DNA of 64,000 bases from RPQJ01 sp052035645 (GCA_052035645.1 JBPOHK010000033.1:1-64000); one strand, 5' to 3'. Positions 1 through 7,973 are shown, numbered from the stretch's first letter. The notes: a model not told the origin generated them from the letters alone. Translations and numbers: made by a program.

Positions 1-212
1 CCGCTGAGGACAACCTGCTGGCATCGCTTGGAGTAGATCCGGCCCTCAAGTTCGTGGTCACCGTACCTCTGGCAGCCTACGTGTACTGGCGGCTTTTCAA
101 GCGCGAACAGGCCAAGGCGAATGAGGCCGGCCAGCCGGTGATCGGAAAGGGCGTCCTCGCGTTGTGTGCCGGACTGCTCGCGATCGTCGCCGCCTTGATA
201 CTGGTCCGTTGA
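1..212 (+). CDS. C-terminal fragment of a small membrane protein (5' end outside window)
   Basis: An open frame enters from the left edge (codons in phase from base 3) and stops at TGA 210-212, giving about 69 residues. It contains one hydrophobic stretch (FVVTVPLAAYVYW), a charged loop rich in K, R and E, and a second hydrophobic stretch near the end (LALCAGLLAIVAALILV), so at least two membrane segments are likely. The N-terminus lies outside the window and I do not recognise the family. The gene looks genuine because the frame is open throughout and the hydrophobic/charged alternation is typical of an inner-membrane protein. Confidence 0.55.
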   Translation, partial: AEDNLLASLGVDPALKFVVTVPLAAYVYWRLFKREQAKANEAGQPVIGKGVLALCAGLLAIVAALILVR

Positions 213-228
213 GCGTCGGTATCGGGTC
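213..228 (+). repeat. 16-bp post-stop repeat, copy 1
   Basis: GCGTCGGTATCGGGTC begins one base after the stop codon of the truncated membrane protein. It matches 14 of 16 bases with copy 2 at 705-720. Function unknown; it may be the scar of a repeated insertion or cassette boundary. Confidence 0.4.
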
Positions 229-273
229 GAGAAAGGCCGGATGAATTGCCACGAATCGATCACGGGCGGATAG

Positions 274-663
274 ATGCGATTAGTTGAGAAGCTTTCGACG
301 TTTCTGGACATCATCGGCATTCCGACAGGAACTCGGTCTCCGCATATTTTTGTTGCTAGCGTTTGTGGTCACTTCGTCACCGCAGATCTATTGGTAGCAA
401 AAGGAACGGATATTCCGGGTCGGGTCTGGTCTGCTGAGGACCTCAGAAATGCTGCGCGGGCGTACATTGGCGTCGATGTAGTCCCTGAGGTTCTCGCTGA
501 GGAGATGCGGCCTGGCTTAACTTTTGGCCAGTATTGGACTGAGCGCGCCGAACGGCTTCTGGAACTGACGACCAGTGATCCGTCCCAGTTTGGGCTTGCG
601 ATTGACGAGATCAGCGCGAGTATCGTAGAGGCGCAACGCAGGCTGGCACCTCGAACGGCCTAG
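274..663 (+). CDS. hypothetical protein, 129 aa, lower-GC orphan
   Basis: No family recognised. The 129-residue product begins MRLVEKLSTF, has no signal peptide or membrane segment, and looks like a compact soluble cytoplasmic protein: mixed hydrophobic segments in the first half, then an acidic/amphipathic helical half (residues about 60-125) containing GLTFGQYWTERAERLLEL. Base composition is clearly lower in GC than the catabolic genes from 1845 onward, and codons such as AGA, TTA and TTG appear that are rare elsewhere in the window, which suggests recent transfer. It stands alone between the truncated membrane protein and a MITE-like element. A small immunity or defence-associated protein is possible from context only. 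Confidence 0.5.
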   Translation: MRLVEKLSTFLDIIGIPTGTRSPHIFVASVCGHFVTADLLVAKGTDIPGRVWSAEDLRNAARAYIGVDVVPEVLAEEMRPGLTFGQYWTERAERLLELTTSDPSQFGLAIDEISASIVEAQRRLAPRTA

Positions 664-704
664 CCGACCCGCTAGACTGGCCGCCGAGAACACGCGTTCA
701 TCGA

Positions 705-720
705 GCGTCCGTTTCGGGTC
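705..720 (+). repeat. 16-bp post-stop repeat, copy 2
   Basis: GCGTCCGTTTCGGGTC lies 42 bases after the stop at 663 and ends exactly where the MITE-like element begins; its last four bases are the left copy of the GGTC target duplication. Confidence 0.4.
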
Positions 721-939
721 TATTCTGTTGAAAAACTCGCTTTCGACCGAGGACCGAAAAATCTCCGGCGATATGAGGCGACTCGAGTCCGAGGAGCCGA
801 GGGGCTACCGCCTGAACGCGATCGTGTGTCCTGATCCATCTTGGCTCGGCTCAATTCGAGCTGGGAGACGATTGCCGTGCTCATTGTGCAATGACCGGAA
901 ATTCGCTCGTGCCGTGAAACCGAGTTTTTCAACACAATA
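721..939. mobile_element. MITE-like element (219 bp) with inverted ends and 4-bp target duplication
   Basis: The left end TATTCTGTTGAAAAACTCG and the reverse complement of the right end TATTGTGTTGAAAAACTCG differ at one base, and similarity continues through CTTTC/GTTTC, so about 22 of 24 terminal bases match in inverted orientation. The element is flanked by GGTC at 717-720 and 940-943, consistent with a 4-bp target-site duplication. The interior has open frames of only about 70 codons on either strand, which come from the terminal repeats and do not resemble a transposase. This fits a non-autonomous derivative of an insertion sequence. The parent family cannot be named from the sequence alone. 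The rest of the 664-1056 gap shows nothing further. Confidence 0.65.
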
Positions 940-1056
940 GGTCGGTTTGAGCCTGTCGCGTTGGAGTAGGATCTGCCATTTTAGGATGTCGGGGGCGGCA
1001 TCCGGAGAATCGGGGGGAAGCCCACTTCGTCTTGATTTCCGACACGACGTTGAGCC

Positions 1057-1464
1057 ATGACTCTCAAACTCGATCCCAGCGAAGAAGAACGCCTTTACCA
1101 CGCAATATCGTCGGCTGCGAGTCGAGCCGCCGGCCGCAAGTTCACGCATCTCTGGGTCCGCACCGAAGCGGATGCCGGCGTCTCTTCGACCGGACTCTAC
1201 TTCCAGACCGACGACGGCACGAACTACTTCGTTACCGTGGGACTCGAAGCCCTGGATGCTGCGATGGTCAGGCTGTGGGAAGCCCTGTCCTCAGCCGGCG
1301 CGCCGCCGTACTCCGTGGCGGTCTTCGAACTCGAGGCCTCTGGTCGATTCAGGATCGAGTTCTCCTACGAAACGCTGGGCGGCATCGTCGGGGATTGGGA
1401 AAGGGCCCAGGTCTGGGAGCGCAATCGGTTCGGACCGTCCGCGGAGTTCAAGTACATCGATTGA
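1057..1464 (+). CDS. YezG/DUF600-like putative immunity protein
   Basis: A 135-residue soluble protein. Its second half resembles the YezG (DUF600) family of immunity proteins that neutralise polymorphic nuclease toxins in other bacteria: an aromatic-rich beta strand region (residues about 46-60, GLYFQTDDGTNYFVTV), then FELEASGRFRIEFSYETLG (about 90-108), and a terminal ERAQVW...FGP segment that lines up with the ERQ.VW...G.P end of YezG. This is recognition by eye. No toxin gene lies next to it, so it would be an orphan immunity gene in an accessory region. The ATG has only a weak purine-rich region upstream. Confidence 0.55.
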   Translation: MTLKLDPSEEERLYHAISSAASRAAGRKFTHLWVRTEADAGVSSTGLYFQTDDGTNYFVTVGLEALDAAMVRLWEALSSAGAPPYSVAVFELEASGRFRIEFSYETLGGIVGDWERAQVWERNRFGPSAEFKYID

Positions 1465-1810
1465 GCCGCATGGGCTTCCGCTTCGGGTCGCGAACCGCCG
1501 GTCGTGCAGCGATGCTGGGCTTCGCCTGACGTTTCCGCGGAAATGTCGCCAGCTGGCCCAGGCAGTCATCGCGATGAATCTCTGGCCTGAATGAGAGTGC
1601 GGTGCGCATGGATCGACGACGTCATCGCCAGGTGGTCACCCTGTTCGCGACGAGGACACGCACTCGGGCGAGGTACCTCGATGCTCCGTCTGCGCGAGCG
1701 CTCTGCGGCCGGACGTGATGCTTTTCGTCGAGGAGCTGCCGGCACGGGCCAGTTGGACGGCCAGGAAAGCGCTCCGCTGAGGGTCGGGACTTCCCGGCCG
1801 CGCGCAAGCG
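1465..1810. other. non-coding stretch between the accessory region and the transaminase gene
   Basis: About 350 bases without a convincing gene. It contains the third 16-bp repeat near its start (1474-1489). Open frames on both strands here lack ribosome sites and recognisable composition. I see no RNA gene. Confidence 0.4.
1474..1489 (+). repeat. 16-bp post-stop repeat, copy 3
   Basis: GCTTCCGCTTCGGGTC, starting 10 bases after the stop codon of the YezG-like gene; 14 of 16 bases match copy 2. Confidence 0.4.
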
Positions 1811-1836
1811 GACGCCGGGTGCAACCCGGCGCCCGT
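1811..1836 (-). terminator. hairpin downstream of bauA
   Basis: GCCGGGT (1814-1820), loop GCA, ACCCGGC (1824-1830) form a perfect stem that extends outward to about 11 pairs with one G-T pair. It lies just past the stop codon of the minus-strand transaminase. There is no clear U tract. Confidence 0.5.
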
Positions 1837-1844
1837 CTGGGGAA

Positions 1845-3170
1845 TCAGCCTGCCTTCAGCACCTCGCCGAGCTTCGCGAACAGCTCGTCGATGTGCTTGC
1901 GCTCGATGATCAGCGGCGGCGACAGCGCGATGATGTCGCCCGTGACGCGGATCAGGATGCCGGCCTCGAACGCGCGCACGAAGGTCTCGAAGCCCCGCAG
2001 CCCCGGCTTGCCCGGGATCGATTCGAGCTCGATCGCGCCGATCAGCCCCATGTTGCGCAGGTCGATGACGTGCGGCAGGCCCTTCAGCGAGTGGACGCCG
2101 TCGGCCCAGTACGCCTCCATCTCCTTCGCGCGCGTCAGCAGCCCCTCGCGCTTGTAGATCTGCTGCGTGGCGATGCCCGCCGCGCAGGCGACCGGGTGCG
2201 CCGAGTAGGTGTAGCCGTGGAACAGCTCGATCGCGCTCTCCGGGCCCGTCATGAACGCGTCGTAGATCTCCTTGCGGGCCGCCACCGCGCCCATCGGTAC
2301 GGCGCCGTTGGTGAGGCCCTTGGCCATGGTGATCATGTCCGGCAGCACGCCGAAGTGCTGTGCGGCGAACGGCGAACCGAGGCGCCCGAAGCCCGTGATC
2401 ACCTCGTCGAAGATCAGCAGGATGCCGTGCTTCGTGCAGATCTCGCGCAGGCGCTCGAGGTAGCCCTTCGGCGGCATCAGCACGCCGGTCGAGCCGGCGA
2501 CCGGCTCGACGATCACCGCGGCGATGTTGCTCGCGTCGTGCAGCGCGACGAGGCGCTCGAGGTCGTCGGCGAGGTGCGCGCCCCACTCGGGCTGGCCGCG
2601 CGTGAACGCGTTGTGCTTCAGGTCGTGCGTGTGCGGCAGGTGGTCGACGCCCGGCAGCATCGCGCCGAAGAACTTGCGGTTGTTGACCATGCCGCCGACG
2701 GTGATGCCGCCGAAGCCGACGCCGTGGTAGCCGCGTTCGCGACCGATGAAGCGCGTGCGCGTGCCCTCGCCGCGGATGCGGTGGTAGGCGAGCGCGATCT
2801 TGAGCGCGGTGTCCACCGACTCGGAGCCCGAGTTGGTGAAGAACACGTGGTCGATGCCCTTCGGCAGCCAGTTCACGACCTCGTTGGCGAGTTCGAACGC
2901 ACCCGGGTGGCCCATCTGGAACGGCGGGGCGTACTCCATCTCGTGGATCTGCCGGCTGACCGCCTCGGCGATTTCCTTGCGCCCGTGCCCGGCGTTGACG
3001 CACCACAGTCCCGCGACGCCGTCGAGGATCTGCCGGCCGTCCGGCGTCCAGTAGTGCATGCCCTCCGACCGTGCGAGCAGCCGGGGCTTGGACTTGAACT
3101 GCCGGTTCGCGGTGAACGGCATCCAGAAGGCTTCGAGGTCGGCGCGGTCGAATTCGGGTCGGGCGGCCAT
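1845..3170 (-). CDS. bauA: omega-amino acid (beta-alanine):pyruvate aminotransferase
   Basis: A 441-residue class III PLP aminotransferase. Known members move the amino group of beta-alanine or other omega-amino acids to pyruvate, giving malonate semialdehyde and alanine. Visible family features are VAGLWC near residue 52, SGSES at 114-118 (phosphate cup), YHG at 148-150, D255 in FDEVITGFG (pyridine nitrogen) and the Schiff-base lysine K284 in TMAKGLTNG. Length and motifs match the Pseudomonas beta-alanine:pyruvate transaminases rather than ornithine or GABA transaminases. It diverges from the PuuR-like regulator, so the shared intergenic region probably controls both. The substrate could also include products of polyamine breakdown such as 3-aminopropanal-derived beta-alanine; that is inference. 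Confidence 0.85.
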   Translation of the reverse strand: MAARPEFDRADLEAFWMPFTANRQFKSKPRLLARSEGMHYWTPDGRQILDGVAGLWCVNAGHGRKEIAEAVSRQIHEMEYAPPFQMGHPGAFELANEVVNWLPKGIDHVFFTNSGSESVDTALKIALAYHRIRGEGTRTRFIGRERGYHGVGFGGITVGGMVNNRKFFGAMLPGVDHLPHTHDLKHNAFTRGQPEWGAHLADDLERLVALHDASNIAAVIVEPVAGSTGVLMPPKGYLERLREICTKHGILLIFDEVITGFGRLGSPFAAQHFGVLPDMITMAKGLTNGAVPMGAVAARKEIYDAFMTGPESAIELFHGYTYSAHPVACAAGIATQQIYKREGLLTRAKEMEAYWADGVHSLKGLPHVIDLRNMGLIGAIELESIPGKPGLRGFETFVRAFEAGILIRVTGDIIALSPPLIIERKHIDELFAKLGEVLKAG

Positions 3171-3289
3171 GGGCGTTTCCAGCGGTGGTCCAGGGGAGGG
3201 ACGATGATAAGAAAAATTGACACCCGGCTCAAATGGGACTGAAATTTCGGCGGAATCGGCCTCTGGCTGTGCAGGATATTGAACACTCC
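3171..3289. promoter_or_regulatory. divergent bauA/puuR promoter with candidate PuuR operator
   Basis: On the plus strand a -35 TTGACA (3217-3222) and -10 TGAAAT (3240-3245) are separated by 17 bases. An imperfect palindrome TTGACACCCGGCTCAA (3217-3232) sits over the -35 element and is a candidate operator for the PuuR-like protein. The predicted transcript would start near 3252, downstream of the first in-frame ATG at 3233, so translation should begin further down. Confidence 0.5.
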
Positions 3290-3847
3290 GTGGCGGAACT
3301 GAGCATCGACGTCGGCACCCACCTGCGCACCGTGCGCACCATGTACGGCCTGTCGCAGCGCGAGCTCGCCAAGCGGGCCGGCGTCACCAACGGGCTGATC
3401 TCGCTGATCGAGCAGAACCGGGTCAGTCCCTCGGTCAGCTCGCTCAAGAAGGTGCTCGACGGCATCCCGATGTCGCTCGCCGAGTTCTTCACCCTCGACC
3501 TCTCGGCCAGCCCGCAGGTGTTCTTCCGCGACGACGAGCTGGTCGACCTCGGCGACCGCAGCGTGTCGCTGCGCCTCGTCGCCGCCCGCCGGGCGAACCG
3601 CTCCATGTCCGTGATGCACGAGCGTTACGCACCCGGCTCCGACACGGGCACCGACATGATCCGCCATCCGGGCGAGGAGGGCGGCGTCGTGGTGCGAGGC
3701 CAGATCGAGCTCACGATCGGCGGCGAAACCCGCGTGCTCGGCCCGGGCGACGCGTACTATTTCACCAGCGCGATCCCGCACCGTTTCCGCAACGTCGGCA
3801 GCGAGCCCTGCGAGATCATCTCGGCGTCGAGCCCGCCGACCTTCTAG
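3290..3847 (+). CDS. puuR: PuuR-like transcriptional regulator (HTH-XRE plus cupin)
   Basis: Putative repressor of polyamine catabolism. An N-terminal XRE helix-turn-helix (LSQRELAKRAGVTNGLISLIEQ, roughly residues 21-42 from this start) is followed by a C-terminal cupin domain with HPGEEGGVVVRGQIELTIGG, ending ISASSPPTF, closely matching the ISAHTPTTF end of E. coli PuuR. The GTG at 3290 gives 185 residues, the same length as E. coli PuuR, and lies downstream of a good promoter. A GTG at 3269 and an ATG at 3233 are in frame, but the ATG falls between the -35 and -10 elements. The gene heads a run with the PuuC-like dehydrogenase 16 bp downstream. The ligand is likely putrescine or a gamma-glutamyl intermediate, by homology. 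Confidence 0.8.
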   Translation: MAELSIDVGTHLRTVRTMYGLSQRELAKRAGVTNGLISLIEQNRVSPSVSSLKKVLDGIPMSLAEFFTLDLSASPQVFFRDDELVDLGDRSVSLRLVAARRANRSMSVMHERYAPGSDTGTDMIRHPGEEGGVVVRGQIELTIGGETRVLGPGDAYYFTSAIPHRFRNVGSEPCEIISASSPPTF

Positions 3848-3863
3848 GACACCTGGACGCCCC

Positions 3864-5366
3864 ATGACCGTCATCGGCACCGACCTCAGCTGGCACGACC
3901 GTGCCCGCGCCCTGAAGATCGAGGGGCAGGCCTTCATCGACGGCCGCTACGTGCCGGCCGCATCCGGCGAGCAGTTCGACTGCGTCAGCCCGATCGACGG
4001 CCGGGTGATCGCGCGCGTGGCCTCCACTGACCGTGCCGACGCGGACCGCGCCGTGGCCGCGGCCCGCCGCGCGTTCGAGAGTGGCGTGTGGTGCCGCCAG
4101 CCGCCGCGCGAGCGCAAGCGCGTGCTGCAGCGCTTCGCCGAGCTGATCCTGAAGCACAAGGAGGAACTGGCCCTGCTCGAGACGATCGACATGGGCAAGC
4201 CGATCGGCGACAGCCTGTCGGTCGACATCCCCTCGACCGCGCGCTGCATCGCCTGGTATGCCGAGGCGATCGACAAGGTATACGACGAGGTCGCGCCCAC
4301 CTCGCACGACGCGCTGGCGCTGATCACCCGCGAGCCGGTCGGCGTGGTGGCGGCGATCGTGCCGTGGAATTTCCCGCTGATCATGGCGGCCTGGAAGATC
4401 GGCCCGGCGCTGGCGGCCGGCAACTCCTTCATCCTCAAGCCGTCGGAGAAATCCCCGCTCACCGCGATCCGGCTCGGCGCGCTTGCGGCCGCCGCCGGCC
4501 TCCCGGACGGCGTGTTCAACGTGCTGCCCGGCTACGGCCACACGGTTGGCCAGGCCCTGGCACTGCACATGGACGTGGACTGCATCGGTTTCACCGGCTC
4601 GACGCGCACCGGCAAGCTCATGCTGCAGTACGCGGGCCAGTCGAACCTCAAGCGCGTGTGGCTCGAGTGCGGCGGCAAGTCGCCCAACATCATCCTCGCC
4701 GACGCGCCGGACCTCGATGCCGCGGCCGCCACGGCCGGGGCCTCGATCTTCTTCAACCAGGGCGAGATGTGCACCGCCGCCTCGCGTCTCGTTGTCGAGG
4801 AGAGCGTGCGCGACCGCGTGCTCGAGGGCGTCCTCGCCGTGGCGAAGCGCATGCAGCCGGGCGACCCGCTCGACCCCGCCACGCGCCTCGGCGCGATCGT
4901 CGACGAGACCCAGACCAAGACGGTGCTCGGCTACATCGAGTCCGGCCGCCGGGAAGGCGCCCGGCTGCTCGCGGGCGGCCAGCGCGTGCTCGAGCAGACC
5001 GGCGGGTGCTACGTGCCGCCCACGGTCTTCGCCGACGTGAAGCCGGCCATGACCATCGCGCGCGAGGAGATCTTCGGGCCCGTGCTCGCCACGCTCACGG
5101 TCAAGGACGCCGAGGAGGCGGTGCAGGTCGGCAACGGCGTGGACTACGGCCTCGCGGCGGCCGTGTGGACCCGCGACATCACCCGGGCCCACCGCATCGC
5201 GCGCTCGCTGCGCGCGGGCATGGTCTACGTCAACTGCTACGACGCGGACGACATCACCGTGCCCTTCGGCGGCTTCAAGCAGTCCGGCACCGGGCGCGAC
5301 AAGTCGCTGCACGCCTTCGACAAGTACACGGAACTGAAGACCACGTGGATCGACCTGTCACGATGA
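3864..5366 (+). CDS. puuC: gamma-glutamyl-gamma-aminobutyraldehyde dehydrogenase (PuuC-type ALDH)
   Basis: A 500-residue NAD(P)-dependent aldehyde dehydrogenase. It would oxidise gamma-glutamyl-aminobutyraldehyde to gamma-glutamyl-GABA in the Puu pathway, with activity on other amino-aldehydes likely. PWNF (N169), the general base E268 in WLECGGK, and nucleophile C303 in FFNQGEMCTAASR are all present. Similarity to E. coli PuuC runs the whole length, including WYAEAIDKVY, LKPSEKSP, FTGSTRTGK and FGGFKQSGTGRDKSLHAFDKYTELKT-like C-terminal residues. It starts just after puuR and its stop overlaps the next start by 4 bp, so translation is probably coupled to the acyl-phosphate genes that follow. 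Confidence 0.85.
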   Translation: MTVIGTDLSWHDRARALKIEGQAFIDGRYVPAASGEQFDCVSPIDGRVIARVASTDRADADRAVAAARRAFESGVWCRQPPRERKRVLQRFAELILKHKEELALLETIDMGKPIGDSLSVDIPSTARCIAWYAEAIDKVYDEVAPTSHDALALITREPVGVVAAIVPWNFPLIMAAWKIGPALAAGNSFILKPSEKSPLTAIRLGALAAAAGLPDGVFNVLPGYGHTVGQALALHMDVDCIGFTGSTRTGKLMLQYAGQSNLKRVWLECGGKSPNIILADAPDLDAAAATAGASIFFNQGEMCTAASRLVVEESVRDRVLEGVLAVAKRMQPGDPLDPATRLGAIVDETQTKTVLGYIESGRREGARLLAGGQRVLEQTGGCYVPPTVFADVKPAMTIAREEIFGPVLATLTVKDAEEAVQVGNGVDYGLAAAVWTRDITRAHRIARSLRAGMVYVNCYDADDITVPFGGFKQSGTGRDKSLHAFDKYTELKTTWIDLSR

Positions 5367-6757
5367 GCGCCTACAGCAACGTCACCTTCGCCGAGCTCGA
5401 GCCGGGCGCCACGGCCACCGCGAAGCGGACGATTTCCCAGACCGAGATCGAGGCCCTGGTGCTGGTCTCGGGCGACGTCGAGCCGTTCCACGTCGAGGAG
5501 GGCAGCCTCGAGGTCGCGGACGACCTCAGCGTCGATGCGGTCGCGGCGATCGCGATCATCGCAGGCATGCTCGAGCGGCGCCTGCCGGGGCCGGGCACGC
5601 GGATCGTCTCGCAGCAGCTCGCCTTCGACGGCCGCATCCGGGTGGGCGACGAGGTGGCCGCCACGGTCACGGTGAGCGGCAAGCACGAGGCGGGCGGCCT
5701 CGTGGACCTCGACTGCGAGGTCACGGCGGCGGGCCAGCGCGTGCTGCACGGCACCGTCGTGGTGGAGGCGCCGCACCAGAAGATCTCGCTGTCGGAGATC
5801 GCGACGCCGGAGATCGTGCTCCGGCGCAACGACGTGTTCGCCCGGCTGCTGAAGCGCTGCCAGCCGCTCGCGCCGGTGAGCTGCGCGGTCGTCCACCCGT
5901 GCGACCGGGACTCGCTGCTCGGCGCGATCGAATCGGCGCGCCGGCAGCTGATCATGCCGGTGCTGGTCGGGCCGCCCGCGCGCATCCGGGCGGTCGCAGC
6001 CGCCAACAACGTCGACATCACGCCCTACCGGATCGTCGCCACCGAGCACAGCCACGCGTCGGCCGCCGCCGGCGTCGCCCTCGCGCGCAACGGCGAGGTC
6101 GACACCCTGATGAAGGGCAGCCTGCACACCGACGAGATCATGGCCGAGGTGGTCTCGGCCCAGGCCGGCCTGCGCACGGAGCGGCGCGTCTCGCACGCGT
6201 TCGTGATGGACGTGCCGGCCTACGACCGCATGCTGTTCGTCACCGACGCGGCCATCAACATCGAGCCGACGCTGTACGAAAAGGCCGACATCCTGCGCAA
6301 CGTCGTCGACCTCGCCCACGCGCTCGGCGTCGAGACGCCGAAGGTGGCGATCCTCTCGGCGGTGGAGACGGTGAACCCGAACATCCGCTCGACGCTCGAC
6401 GCCGCCGCCCTGTGCAAGATGGCGGACCGAGGCCAGATCACCGGGGCCGTGCTCGACGGTCCGCTGGCGTTCGACAACGCGGTCAGCGAGCGCGCGGCCC
6501 GCGCCAAGAGCATCCGCTCGCCGGTCGCCGGCAAGGCCGACATCCTGCTGGTGCCCAACATCGAGGCGGGCAACATGCTCGCCAAGCAATTGCTGTACTT
6601 CGCGGGCGCGGACAGCGCCGGCGTCGTGCTCGGCGCGCGGGTCCCGGTGATCCTGACCAGCCGCGCGGACAACGTGCGCATGCGGATCGGGTCGGCGGCC
6701 GTGGCGAAGCTGTACGTGCACGCCCGGCGCGCCGGGCTCGTGCCGCAGAAAGCATGA
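5363..6757 (+). CDS. MaoC-like hotdog / phosphate acetyl(butyryl)transferase fusion
   Basis: A 464-residue two-domain protein. Residues 1 to about 150 form a MaoC-type hotdog domain that keeps the hydratase-style SGD..PFH segment (D38, H43). Residues about 160-464 are a phosphate acetyl/butyryltransferase domain (VDTLMKGSLHTDEIM, FVTDAAINIEPTL, GKADILLVPNIEAGNMLAKQ). The family is usually annotated as bifunctional enoyl-CoA hydratase/phosphate acetyltransferase. Together with the downstream kinase it would convert an acyl-CoA to acyl-phosphate and then ATP. The acyl group is not readable from sequence: acetyl is the default, but propionyl or 3-hydroxyacyl are possible. Start is the ATG of the ATGA overlap with puuC. 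Confidence 0.8.
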   Translation: MSAYSNVTFAELEPGATATAKRTISQTEIEALVLVSGDVEPFHVEEGSLEVADDLSVDAVAAIAIIAGMLERRLPGPGTRIVSQQLAFDGRIRVGDEVAATVTVSGKHEAGGLVDLDCEVTAAGQRVLHGTVVVEAPHQKISLSEIATPEIVLRRNDVFARLLKRCQPLAPVSCAVVHPCDRDSLLGAIESARRQLIMPVLVGPPARIRAVAAANNVDITPYRIVATEHSHASAAAGVALARNGEVDTLMKGSLHTDEIMAEVVSAQAGLRTERRVSHAFVMDVPAYDRMLFVTDAAINIEPTLYEKADILRNVVDLAHALGVETPKVAILSAVETVNPNIRSTLDAAALCKMADRGQITGAVLDGPLAFDNAVSERAARAKSIRSPVAGKADILLVPNIEAGNMLAKQLLYFAGADSAGVVLGARVPVILTSRADNVRMRIGSAAVAKLYVHARRAGLVPQKA

Positions 6758-7938
6758 ATCCGGCCGACCGCGTCATCCTGGTGCTGAACGCGGGCTCCTC
6801 GAGCATCAAGTTCTGCGCCTTCCGCCGTTCCGGCGCCGGGCTGCAGCGCGACCTGCGCGGCCAGCTCTCCGGCCTGACCACGGCGCCACACCTCGTGGCG
6901 CGGCGCGGCGACGCCGTGGTGGCCGACCGGCGTTACGGCGAGGAGCCGATGACGCACGTGCGCGCACTCGGCATCCTGCTCGACTGCCTGCGCGGCGAGC
7001 TGGGCGCCGCCGTCCTCGAGGGCGTGGGGCACCGGGTGGTGCACGGCGGGCTCGAGTTCATGGCGCCGACGCGGGTCGATCCGGCCGTGCTGGCCCGGCT
7101 CACGCGCTACGAGCCGCTGGCTCCGCTGCACCAGCCGCACAACCTCGCGGCGATCCGCCTGCTGCTCGAGCAGTTGCCGTCGGTGCCGCAGGTGGCGTGC
7201 TTCGACACGGCCTTCCACCGCTGCATCCCCGACGTCGCCCAGCGCTTCGCGCTGCCGCCGCGCTTCGCCGAGGCCGGCGTGCGCCGCTACGGCTTCCACG
7301 GGCTGTCCTACGAGTACGTGGCGTCCGTGCTGCCCTCGCTCGACCCGCGGGCGGCCGGGGGCCGTACGGTCGTCTTCCACCTCGGCAACGGCGCGAGCAT
7401 GTGCGCGATGCACGGCGGGCGCAGCGTCGCGACCACCATGGGGTTCACGGCGGTCGAGGGCCTGCCGATGGGCACGCGCAGCGGCTCGCTCGATCCGGGC
7501 GTCGTGCTGTTCCTGATGGACGAGATGAAGCTCGGCGTGCGCGAGATCGAGCGTCTCCTGTACCACGAGTCGGGGCTGCTCGGGATGTCCGGCATTTCGA
7601 GCGACATGCGCGACCTGCTCGGGCGCGACGAGCCGGCGGCTCGCCTCGCGGTCGACGTCTTCGTCTATCGGGCGGCCCGCGAGCTCGGTTCGCTCGCGGC
7701 GGCGCTCGGCGGGCTGGACGCGGTGGTGTTCACGGCGGGCATCGGCGAGAACCAGCCCGAGGTGCGGGCACGCATCTGCGAGCAGGCGCGCTGGCTCGGC
7801 GTCGAACTCGATTCGCAGGCGAACCTCGCGCACGGACCGCGCATCTCGACGCCCGGCTCGCGGGCGGCCGCCTGGGTGGTGCCGACGGACGAGGAACTGA
7901 TGATCGCGCGCCACGTGTCGGGGCTGCTCGGGCCCTGA
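6754..7938 (+). CDS. ackA: acetate kinase family protein
   Basis: A 394-residue ASKHA-fold kinase making ATP plus carboxylate from acyl-phosphate. LNAGSSSIKF (11-20), VGHRVVHGG, FDTAFH, YGFHGLSYEYV and FHLGNGASM, then GLPMGTRSGSLDPG and FTAGIGENQPEVR are all classic acetate kinase motifs. The start overlaps the preceding Pta stop (ATGA), so the two are translated as a unit. It is the last gene of the puuR-puuC-pta-ackA run and faces a DUF937-OmpA gene across a hairpin. The cluster suggests substrate-level ATP recovery from polyamine or beta-alanine carbon, which is inference. Confidence 0.9.
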   Translation: MNPADRVILVLNAGSSSIKFCAFRRSGAGLQRDLRGQLSGLTTAPHLVARRGDAVVADRRYGEEPMTHVRALGILLDCLRGELGAAVLEGVGHRVVHGGLEFMAPTRVDPAVLARLTRYEPLAPLHQPHNLAAIRLLLEQLPSVPQVACFDTAFHRCIPDVAQRFALPPRFAEAGVRRYGFHGLSYEYVASVLPSLDPRAAGGRTVVFHLGNGASMCAMHGGRSVATTMGFTAVEGLPMGTRSGSLDPGVVLFLMDEMKLGVREIERLLYHESGLLGMSGISSDMRDLLGRDEPAARLAVDVFVYRAARELGSLAAALGGLDAVVFTAGIGENQPEVRARICEQARWLGVELDSQANLAHGPRISTPGSRAAAWVVPTDEELMIARHVSGLLGP

Positions 7939-7945
7939 GCGCGAA

Positions 7946-7973
7946 GCGTCCCCGCCGTGGCCGGCGGGAACGC
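7946..7973. terminator. hairpin between convergent ackA and DUF937-OmpA gene
   Basis: CCCGCCG (7951-7957), loop TGGC, CGGCGGG (7962-7968), extended by GCGT/ACGC outside one mismatch. No U tract on either strand, but the position suits a bidirectional terminator. Confidence 0.5.

Noticed and set aside
728..940. Two open frames of about 70 codons on opposite strands between the orphan genes
   Set aside because: They begin and end in the inverted terminal repeats of the MITE-like element and show no protein-like features.
208..1055. Possible integron cassette array (GTTGAGC core-like sites at 208-214 and 1049-1055 before short genes)
   Set aside because: No matching RYYYAAC partner sites or attC-like folded structures are seen, and no integrase is present. 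The two heptamers are probably chance.
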